NCBI GenBank assembly: GCA_006384855.1
Contig: VCJN01002217.1
Span: 149,858-213,857, forward strand
Length of the DNA stretch: 64,000 nucleotides
Direction: 5' to 3'
DNA from: Tetraselmis striata
Taxonomy: Eukaryota; Chlorophyta; Chlorodendrophyceae; Chlorodendrales; Chlorodendraceae
The position numbers were made by a program, and so were the translations under genes. Below are positions 1 through 9,400 of this stretch, piece by piece. The notes beneath the pieces were generated by a model. That model worked only from the letters and a program-made list of their open reading frames with translations. It made no database searches and was not told where the DNA came from. The first letter of the stretch is position 1; the number at the start of each line of letters is the position of its first letter.

Positions 1-92
1 TGCATCAAGCTGTATGCCAACATCGATGCCCCCCCTCCCCTCCCCTCCCTCCCTCCCCTTGGTGCCCTCCTCCCCTCCTACTGCTCATGCAG

Positions 93-3000
93 GTGCAGCC
101 CGACGTGGTGACCTACACCTCCCTCATAAAGTCATGCCAGTCATGCGGGGAGGCGCAACGCGCACTGGGGGTGCTGCAGCTCATGCGGGAGCGCGGCGTG
201 CCGCCCAACGTGAAGACATTCACCACGCTCATCAGCGCGCTGGCCAAGGCTGGCGAGTGGCAGCGCGCGGTGCGCGTGCTCCCCCCCCCCCCCCCCCCCC
301 CCCCCCTCCCCAGGCCTCTCCTTTCCCCAATGCCATAAGAAGGCAACCTCCAAAAGTGCCTTTCACGGATCACGCTTTGGCTAGCCGTGCCTTTATTCGA
401 CCCGCCACGGAGATTGGAAAAGTATGTTAATATATCAGAGTATAATGCGAAGAATGTACGGAAACTTTGAGTCAATCGCTGCTGTATATATTGCATTGCT
501 GCTGAGCTGCCCCCTCACAGTGCTGGGTGGCTGCCCTTCCCCCCCCCCCCCCCCCCCGCCCCCGCCCCACCGCTCAGATGGATATTTTTGAGGAGATGGA
601 CACGCAGGGCGTGGAGGCAGACGTGCACGCTTTCAACGCCCTCATCACCGCCTGCGCGGCGGCCAATTCGACGGAGCAGGTGCCCCCCACTGGCCCAAAC
701 AAAATAAAATCCCAATCTGTGTATCGTCACGGCCCATATGCACATGGCAGTCATAAGGATATGAACCCCCCCCCCCCCCCCCACCCCGGCTTTAACCTGT
801 CCCAAACCCTATAGAAAATACAACCCTTCTTGGCCACCCAAACACTCATTTATTCCACCAACAAGATATAACACAATCCAGCAACAGGTTCCATCTCCCC
901 CAATCAACTCCGACATGAAGCCTTACTTGGGGGCCAGGAGGGCTGGGCGGGGTCCCTTGTATGCACGAGCCTCCCTCTGTACACATCGTCTCCTCATGTC
1001 CATGCGTCTCAACATGCAAGGATTGCACCGCCGCCTGTCAGCGGTGCCTCGCTGCGCCGTGCTCCGACCGAAATTTAGGGTTTAGGGATTTATAATCCTA
1101 AAACCTAATGTATATCCAAGGCTGGAAAACCCTAAAGAAACACCCCAAACCCCGAAGTCCAAAGCCTGCTAACTTCAAACCTATAGGAAAACCCTAAATT
1201 TCGAATCTACCCGAATCCACGCCCAGCGCAAGCTCAAATCACCGATACAGCGCGGCCTTAATGCCGCGTCCCCGCCACACCTGCAGGCGTACAGCGCGTT
1301 CCGCAGCATGCGCAAGCGTGGCATCGCGCCCAACATCCGGTCCTGCAACGCGCTGATGTCCGCCCTGGAGCGCTCCACCGAGTGGGAAAGGTGAGCGCGC
1401 GCGCATGCCCGGTGGACTCGCTGCGATGGCCGGTGTCCCGGCGGGCCTTCTGGTGGCAGCACTGCCAGTGACCCCGCTGCGCCACTTCTGCGCCACCTCT
1501 GCAGGGCCATGGGCCTGTTTCAGAAGATGCAGGAGGGGAGGCCGGACCGCGAGGCGATCATGCCCAACCTCGTCACCTGCAACACGCTGCTCAGCTGCCT
1601 CGGCAAGGCGGGACGGTGCCCCCCCCCCCCCCCCCCCACCCCCGCTTCCCCCCCGCTCCCCAAAAAGCACTCTCACACACTGACTTATTCATGTACAGAC
1701 AGCTTCCATTAAGCAAGGTGCAGGTGGTTGAAGGGCGTGGTCTCGTGACCCCCCCCCCCCCCCCCCCCTCTAAAAAGCCCCTTTTTGAGAGGGGGCTTTG
1801 CTGCTCGTCCACTCACAGGGTGGGAAAACGTCAGCAAACCAAACCGAGCTTTATGTCAGCTCTCTACCCCCCCCCCCCCCCCCCCCCCCTTTTCACACAC
1901 ATGCAGACAGAGTAGGAGGAATGGAGGGGGGGAGGGGCGGGGGGTTAGAGAGCTGACATGAAGCTAGGTTTGGTTCGCTGGGGTTTCCCCACCCTGCGAG
2001 TGGAGGAGCAGCAAAGCCCTCTCTCAAGGGGCTATTTAGAGGGGGGGGGGGGGGGGGGGGGGGATGGGGTCCCAAAAACGTTGATCACGCTCAAAATGGG
2101 TGAGAGGCAGCTCCTTTCTCTGCTCTGCTCTGGGCCACAGCCGGTACGTGCCTCCGCCGCTGAGCAGACGATGCGCGCTGTGGTGCAGGCTGGCCGAGGC
2201 GCTGGAGGTGTACGGGTGGATGAAGGCGCAGGGCATGGCGCCGGACAGCGTGACGTGCACCGCCCTGATGGTGGCGTGCGACCGCGGGGGCGGCGAGTGG
2301 CAGGCCGCGCGCGCGCTGTTCGCGGAGCTGCAGGACGCAGGCGTGGCGCTCAACACGCAGAACTACAACGCGCTGCTCGCGGTGTGCAGCAAGTGCGGGC
2401 AGCGGGGCGCGATGCTGGAGGTGTTTGGCGCGATGCAGGTGCGGTGGCGCGCCGGCCACCCTGTGTGGACGCCACAAACCCTGAAAACAAGCCCTGTCTC
2501 TTCCTGGTCAAGGTTTAGGTTGTCACATTTCAACGCCACAACATAGAACAAAACCCTAGAAAATAGAACGAAACCCTAGAACCCCAAGGTCCGGATGGCC
2601 ATGAATGGTCATCGCCACCTGCGTTATGCTCGAGGATGAGTAGATTGGCTGATAAAGGCTCTGGTTCTGGAGCTGATGGGTAGACGCACGTTGCGTCCTA
2701 GCATGTGCCGTGCCCAGCAATAACTCCCGGAGCTCCGTATTAGCACCCATATTTGCTTGTCCCCTGAATCAACGATCATGCCGATTCAGCGGCATGTGTT
2801 GGAACGCGGTGGAATCTGCGGATATCTGCAGCGACCCTCCCCCCCCCCCGCACACACACCTTTCCCTTGTCTGGCTTGGCACCTCGCCCTGCAGATGCCG
2901 TCCATGAGGGGTCCCGCGGCACAAGATGTGCGGCCACGGCAGCGCGCTGACTCACACTGTGTGCGGCGCCTCGGTGCCGTCGGCCGCCACAGAGCCCCGC

Positions 3001-3333
3001 GTCCGCCGTCACCGCCGACGCCATCACCTTCTCCATCCTCATCATCTTCCTGGCGCGCACGGGCGACTGGGAGGCCGCCCTCGCGCGCTTTGACGACATG
3101 CGCGCCTGCGGCCTCAGCCCCAACGAGTATCTGCCCCCCCTCCCCCCCCCCCCCTGCCCGACTTATGTCCTCCCTCTGTCCGTTTGCCCTCCCTTCCCCT
3201 CCTCTGTCCGATCATAGCGACTGCCGGCTAATATCTGATCGACCCCTGATTGCCCCCATGTATGTCCCCTCCTCTGACGCTGCCTCATTCCCCCCCTCTG
3301 ACGCCGCCTCTAAGAATGCACTATAACGGATGG

Positions 3334-3373
<40 letters not shown>

Positions 3374-4313
3374 GGGGGGGGGGGGGGGGGGGGGTTGAAG
3401 CCTGAGCGCACTACCGGCACTTTATCATGTGCGGCACAATGACATAGGATGGTTAGGCGCTTTCATGGAGTAGTATGAGTACGCACCAACCCGGCACCAG
3501 GGTTTTAGGGTTAAAGCCCGACACGGCTTCAACCCTAAAACCCTGGTGCGGGCTTAAGGCGTACTCACACTACTCCATGAAAACAACACCAAACAATCAA
3601 ACAATTCTATGCGCACCTGAGAAAGTGCGCCTACCGATGCTTGCTCTCAACCTACCTGGGTGCTCCTGTACCAACGTGCGCCCGGACCCGGACTCGCGCT
3701 TCCCTGCCTGGAGCTCTGCAGTGGGTGTATGCGCTGGGGCTTGGGGGGTTGGGGGTGGGTGTGGGTGTGTGTGTGTGTGTGTGTGTTGGGGGGGGGGGGG
3801 GGGGGGGGCAGTTAGACTAGCGAGTTTCGGCAAACCCAATACAAGCATGGAAACTTTATGGAAAACTTTTGGAAAACAGCTCTGTAAAATGGTGGAAAGG
3901 AGGGAATTACTGCGCACTTTCGCACCCTGGCAGCGCTTACATCCCCCCTCCCCCCCCCCGACTTGTTGCGGTGTCTGACAGCGGGTCGTCTGTTGTGTTG
4001 CAGGAGCACGTTCAACGCGGTGCTGACGGCGTGCGAGGAGGGGCAGCAGTGGCGGCGCGCCGTGCAGGTGACGGACCTCATGGCGGCGAGCGGCGTGCCG
4101 CGCAACACGATGGACGCGATGGTGCGCATGCTGATGCCCACGCTGGGCCCGCTGGCGCCCGCGGCGCAGGCGGCCGTCAACAGCGGCCGCGCCGCGCGGC
4201 GCTGGATCGACACCAAGGCCGCGCCGCCGCCGCCGCCGCCGCGCCGCGCCGCCGACGGCGGGGAGGCGCGCATCGCGACCAAGCCGAGGCTGCCGACGCA
4301 ACGGCGAGACTGA
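93..4313 (+). CDS. PPR (pentatricopeptide repeat) protein, 3' part, seven exons
   Basis: Probably a P-class PPR protein that binds organelle RNA; these usually act in chloroplast or mitochondrion on RNA stability, splicing or translation. Exons I infer: 93-269, 578-679, 1287-1390, 1505-1615, 2189-2438, 2993-3126 and 4004-4313, ending at TGA 4311-4313. Phases agree across all junctions and give 395 residues. At least seven 35-residue PPR helical pairs are seen, each with the typical P-D/N-V-x-T-Y/C-N-x-L-I/L core, for example PDVVTYTSLI, PNLVTCNTLL and PDSVTCTALM. The C-terminal ~60 residues are Ala/Pro/Arg-rich and not PPR. The gene starts left of the window, so targeting peptide and full repeat number are unknown. 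Introns are rich in C tracts, G tracts and hairpins. Opposite-strand open frames over the last exon are shadows. The family call is firm; the RNA target is unknown. Confidence 0.9.
1069..1203. repeat. Short fold-back repeat with telomere-like motif
   Basis: The ends are a perfect 15-bp inverted repeat, CGAAATTTAGGGTTT at 1069-1083 and its complement at 1189-1203. The interior repeats CCTAAA-type motifs. It sits in the PPR intron just before the exon at 1287. It looks like a MITE-sized fold-back or an interstitial telomere-like scar; no clear target duplication was seen. Confidence 0.55.
1749..2063. repeat. Large intronic inverted repeat capped by C and G tracts
   Basis: The left arm (about 1749-1888) and right arm (about 1930-2063) are inverted copies of each other over more than 110 bp. 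Matching landmarks are TCTAAAAAGCCCC against GGGGCTATTTAGA, and ATGTCAGCTCTCTA against TAGAGAGCTGACAT. Each arm ends in a long C or G run. RNA from this intron could fold into a very long hairpin. It lies between the exons ending 1615 and starting 2189. Confidence 0.8.
3461..3583. repeat. Near-perfect 123-nt hairpin carrying TTTTAGGG
   Basis: The arms 3461-3512 and 3531-3583 pair almost throughout: TTTCATGGAGTAG at the start against CTACTCCATGAAA at the end, and ACCAGGGTTTTAGGGTT inside against its complement. Even the loop holds a small AAGCC/GGCTT stem. It lies in the last PPR intron. It is probably a fold-back MITE; a real microRNA-type precursor cannot be excluded from sequence. Confidence 0.75.
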
Positions 4314-6454
4314 GTATGCTGGGCGGGGGGCGGGTGTACGGGGCGTAGATAGACAGGAGCGGCAGGGAAGTAATGGATGCTGCGGTTGATTGCCGACAGT
4401 TGCCTCCACTGACTCCATGACCATTGTGGCATCCATCATCCGCCATTGGCCTTGTGAACTGCTTGGGGTGAACAGTGGCGGCTGTGAGTCCGGCGTGCCA
4501 ATGCATGCACCGGTCACCTACAGAAACAACACGCCCGGGCCGCGGTGATCGAAGGCTGCTGCTGCGAATGTTTAGTTAGTGTCCTTTCAGGCAACTTAAC
4601 GATTGGTATTGTCGCTGGCCGCGGTTCCGAAAGCGACATTGCGGTGCTGGACACACCTTGCTGCGTGCAGGTGCTGCCAAGCACCTGCATCCCCACCCGA
4701 GCAGCGGCTGCAGAGGTGCACATGTGTTTCACAGATACGATGAAATGAGTATAAACAAGCAGTGTTATGTCTACGGGAGCTACAGGTCGCATGTGACCCT
4801 TTGCATGCGCAATAGGTCACACGTGACCTCCTAACATTATACCTTTTGTTTAGAGTTCACACTTGAGAAGCGCCGAACAGGGTGGCTCATGTTGGTCTAT
4901 GGTGTCTGAGGCAACAGGGAAAAATAGTCGAGCACGGCGAAGATCAAATTCGAGAATCTGGGGCGTGCGGACACAATTGGAGGTCGGCCGTTTTTGACGT
5001 GATTTGTGCACGTTGCCGGCTTTTTGTCTATTGTGACGTTATTTGGTACCCCATCGGGATGGATTGGAGACGATGGTTCCTCACATGTTGCTTAGAGAAG
5101 GTGCCAATGGTCAACATACACTAACGTAGGGAGTATGGGGCTTGCGAAGTGCCAAATGAGCACAAGTCACACGTGACCTATTGCTGCGTCGAACTGTTGG
5201 ACCAGCCCAAGAACTTAGTTTTGAGGGCAGTTGTTGTCGTCCATTACTCAATGTGGGGCAGCCGGGCCCACTTGGGGCATCTACCATGCGCAGATGACAT
5301 GATTGTGCGGCAAATACATGATTCGCAAGACCAGTGGATGTTTCATGACCCTTTAATATCTATTCGGATAAATGAGCGGAAGAGGTCACCTGTGACCCGG
5401 TTTCAGCTTCAATAGACAATTATATTTAGTAAGAATGGCAATAGATTACAATCATACTTACTATAAATATGATGATAATGATTCCTTATATTAACAAAAA
5501 CCACGGTGACCGCCAAGGACAGCGCCTCTGCTGCAGCTGAAACGATATATCAGCGCACAAAACTTCATCTGCCCCTGCTTTGTACCCGGCCCCCGCAATC
5601 GTTTCGGTCGGTTTACTCGTTCATTTGTCAAGCTACTGATTCGCCGTGATGGACGCAATTATAAGAACCCTCATTGTAAGCTTCACACTGGGCTTGCACG
5701 CAACCTGTAACAGCATCCGCTATAGTTCCGCTATAGCTTCGTCTGCATTTGCCCTCTGGCAGGCAGGGCAGGTTCCTATTTGCAGTGTTGATTGGCGTTC
5801 AAAGGACCGCACACTACGTGCCATGTCACCTCCGGGGGCGGCAGACCCCAAGCGGGTTCATGTATATGCCGAGACGTAGGACAGCTGGCCTGTTTAGCTT
5901 GAAAGACTAAACAGGAATCAGAGTTGTAAGAAATTTCAAATTCCAAAGATTTCAACAATTCCGTTCAAAGGAATTCGTAGGGAATTACAAATTTCTCAGT
6001 GTTATTACTTTCTTACCGTCTCAGCACCTGAGGTCATACCACTATGGGCATGTTTTTATCCGCTGGGGCCATTCCACTCGGTGGCGGTACGGGCGCCCCT
6101 ACCGCAGCCATCAGCATGCTCAACAGAGATGATTGGTCAGCGCGCCACCGCTGGGTTTGCCTCTGGGCACGGCCGTCCCATCCAGCAAGAAGCAAAAACA
6201 GCGCTGCATGAGCATGACGGAGCCGGGAGCGGGCACGAGTTGTAGGAGTTATGTTACATTCAGTCACCCTCCGGGCGGGTGCAACGGCGTTCAACGAAAT
6301 ACACAACTGTTCCGAAATACACAATGCCGGCCAACGAGCGGCTCGTGGTGGGTGGTCATCCCCAGTCGAGCCGCTCAATCACGGGGTCGGTGCGCCTCCT
6401 CTTGCGTGCGGGGCGGTGGCGGGAAGCGGTCCATCGGCGGCACAACGCCGGCAG
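4314..6454. other. Intergenic region between convergent PPR and PFK-2/FBPase-2 genes
   Basis: I find no convincing gene. It contains four inverted-repeat sites AGGTCAC-NN-GTGACC (listed separately), an AT-rich stretch from about 5400, and a 9-bp-stem hairpin at 5889-5915 (CCTGTTTAG, loop, CTAAACAGG). Just after it, around 5916-5945, is an A/T-rich string that resembles the complement of 12980-13015. Small open frames here lack family resemblance. Confidence 0.6.
4784..5398. promoter_or_regulatory. Cluster of four AGGTCAC-NN-GTGACC inverted repeats
   Basis: Sites are 4784-4799 (AGGTCGC AT GTGACCC), 4814-4829 (AGGTCAC AC GTGACCT), 5164-5179 (AAGTCAC AC GTGACCT) and 5383-5398 (AGGTCAC CT GTGACCC). 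The 7-bp half-sites with fixed 2-nt spacer suggest binding of a dimeric protein, or decayed copies of one short repeat. Two contain a CACGTG E-box/G-box core. The surrounding sequence does not look repeated. The function is an inference. Confidence 0.5.
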
Positions 6455-9400
6455 CTAGTGGTGCTGCAGGCGGTGCTTGATGATGGAGTCGCTGGTGGGG
6501 CCCTCGTCCGAGGTGGAGGCGCCGGTGTCGCCGCCCTTGGCGTGGCTGGCGCTCTCCGCCCACTGCATGGACTGGTTGAGCGCGGGGATGTGCAGGCTGG
6601 GCCGGTTGGCCGCCGCGCTGTTGGCCAGCCGCAGCTCGCTCAGGCTCTTCACCATCCCGCCGCCCGCATTGGCCGCGGCCAGCGACAGGCTCGAGGCGGA
6701 GCGCGGCGGGACAACCGCGGGAGACATGCCGATGGAGCTTGTATTGGGCAGGCTGCCCACTGGCATGTTCAGCGTGGGGGGGCTGGCCGACAGGATGCCG
6801 TGAACAGCCGCGGCGGCGTCTCCGGCATTGCCCATGGGCATGTCGGCGCCCACCTCCACCGCCTGCTTCTTCAGGCCGGGGGCCGCGTGAGGGCTGACGG
6901 GAACCTCGCCGGAAATGACCTTCTCCAGGGTGTCCCGCTTGGTACCAGCGGCCGCTGCAACAGCAGCGGCAACTTCGTCGATCTGCGCCGTGCCAGCAGG
7001 GGGCACAACGGTGTATTAGCCGCATTCATCCGACAAGAGGCCGCAGCAGGGTATGTGCGGCATGCAGGAGTAGTGCGGGGCAGTACTGCCAAACCCAACA
7101 GTTTACTGGGATGGCAGTTGGGCAAGTAGAAATATAATAGAAAATGTGTTGATAATTTGTATTATTTTGAAAGAAAAGTGACAGATACATCTCAGTCATA
7201 CTGCGAATTGATTTCGGAAAGCACCAAGTACATTGTTTGAGTTTGTATTGCCCATTTATTAAGGAAAAGTACACGTGCATTGTTTAAAATCAGACAGCGA
7301 TGCGGGGATGCGAAGCAATGCACAATGACAAGATTACGTTTAAGATTAACAATTACACGTTATTGTTGGTAATACTTTTCGGATCGTATCAAATCGGTTA
7401 GTAATCCTGATTATACATATAATCAATGTGTATATACTGGTGAGAAATACATATGGCGTGTGTGGTAATAGGGGTTCCAAACTCTGTGTATGGGTAATCA
7501 AGCGGAGCACAGTCCACAGGAATGATTACATAATAATAATCCTTAGTACCGCGTCCAAACAGGCTGTAACGATGTAACTCCCGCATTGTCAAGAATAGCA
7601 GACGAATAGGATAGAATAAAAAACACAAACACGCTAGAAGGGTGTCAAATTAAACACGGCCCGGCACTACCGCGATACATAATGGTTTGCCACCTACGCA
7701 GGAGTAAATGTATACAATGCTCCGTGCGTTTGCCAAGCCATGCTGGAGGCAGTCACTGGTATGAATGGGATCGTCGGTGACGACCTGCCATAGTCACGGT
7801 GTCGAACAGCGCTTCGGGTGCCGACGCGGTAATCAGAGCACTGTGAGTAAGAAGCTGCCTAGCTCGCCGGTCAAATGACTATGATTAAGACTATACTATA
7901 ACAAATGGGTCGGGTGATGCCCTTTAGCAACCCCTGGGCCTCCGGGCTGGACGCATTTAACCATGCCATACCATATAGCAAATGCTCATAGGTTGCATGC
8001 AAGCCTAATCTGAGGCTTTAAAGTGAGGGCTCTTACAGGTGCGTTGGCATTTGCAAGTAAATCATCAAGCGGTGATGATTAGATACGCACGATATCCATA
8101 TGGGGTACCCCTGCCGGGATGCAGCAGGTGCCAGTCCCCTACCTGCTTGGTGGTGGGCACCCCCGTCTCAAAGCGCTCCTCTGTCATGGTGCCGTCCGCC
8201 TTGGGCGTCAGCTCGATGACGGTGTGCAGCGGGATCTCCAGAGTGGGGATGTCCGTGAGCGGGGTGCAAGAGTAGTAGCCGTACAGCGCGCGGAGGATGG
8301 CCTGGTGCGCAATCACCACCACGCTCTCCTTCTCGCGCTCCAGCTCGATGATGACCGGCTCCAGCCGCTGAATCACGTCTAGGTAGCTCTCGCCGTTGGG
8401 GTACCTTCGTTGCGACAGACAGCAGCCAGCAGTGAGAGACGGCCCAAGGGGTGCTGCAGGCAGTGCTCAGTGTCTCTGTGTTTGCCGACCACTTCCAGCG
8501 CGGCTCAACATACCCATAGCCGATATCCAGCCAGAAACCGTCTTCACTAATGATAGGAATGTGGGATGACGTCGGCTGCCAATGTGAGTGCCTTCATTTC
8601 ATACTGCATCAGCAACAGGCATGCGCAGGTACATGAGGGCAGTACCGGTAGCTCAGCTTGTTCTCCTTGCGCGCCTTGTACTCCTCCGGGTACTTCTCCT
8701 GGATCTGCTCGTACGTGTAGCTGTCAAACTGGCCCGCATGGATCTCGTCCAGCGCCTTCCAGCGCAGCTTAGGGAAGGGAAGGTGGCCCGCCGTCTCAAT
8801 GGTACGCTTCAGCGTGGATGTCCAGACGCAGACCTGCGGGCAGAGGCGGAAGCTCCGACGTTAGAGCAGCACACGTGCATCACCATGCCGCGGGGAACGC
8901 ACTCATTACCAGCGGCCAATTGATACGGGAGATAACGAGCGCAACATTCATTATTAATGGGTATGAAATGCAAATGCATCCCAATGGACCAAACGCAGCA
9001 TGTGCGACATCCTGCTTTGCCCAGTGAGAAAGGTCGGGGCTTACCGGTGGGCACGCAGACTCGTCAAAGGACAGCGGCAGCCTGTCAAAGATGATGTCAG
9101 GGAGGATCTCAGCGTACTTGTGGCCCTGATCGCTGATGCCGGAGTCGCCTCCCAAGAGCCCGAGTACATTGTACTGCGACTCGCCTGCGCATCCAGGTCA
9201 GCGGGCGGTGGACATGCGATCAGGCGCCCAAAGAGGGCATGAAGGGCCGAGGTGTTAGCAGCCCTCCGTTCAGGCGCGGCAGCGTTCCAGCATGCTCAGT
9301 TGTCAGGGATGGGGCCGTGCCCACCGTGCCGGCTGAGCCAAATCTTCCGCGTGCGCGCCATGCCCGACTTGCAGATCTGGGCGAGCACGCAGGGGCACGG

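Larger units (their letters stand above)
276..3808. repeat. Long C/G homopolymer tracts in PPR introns
   Basis: Runs of about 15-26 C lie near 281, 541, 767, 1617, 1749 and 1867, and runs of about 20 G near 2040, 3376 and 3787. The last two directly follow (GT)n. Four of six visible donor sites of this gene (after 269, 679, 1615 and 3126) have a C run beginning within about 15 nt downstream. Similar tracts occur elsewhere in the window, near 9500, 15250, 16190, 28030, 32490, 33280, 40020, 42310, 58240 and 59400. Confidence 0.85.

Noticed and set aside
14-430. Proline-rich small proteins over C tracts in the PPR introns
   Set aside because: Frames exist only because poly-C encodes proline; they overlap real exons or introns.
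3597-4517. 306-residue minus-strand frame over the PPR 3' end
   Set aside because: Arg/His/Pro-rich shadow of the GC-rich PPR exon, running through a G tract.
4784-5398. Nuclear-receptor response elements (AGGTCA half-sites)
   Set aside because: Algae lack nuclear hormone receptors; the spacing and half-site are kept as a motif without that name.
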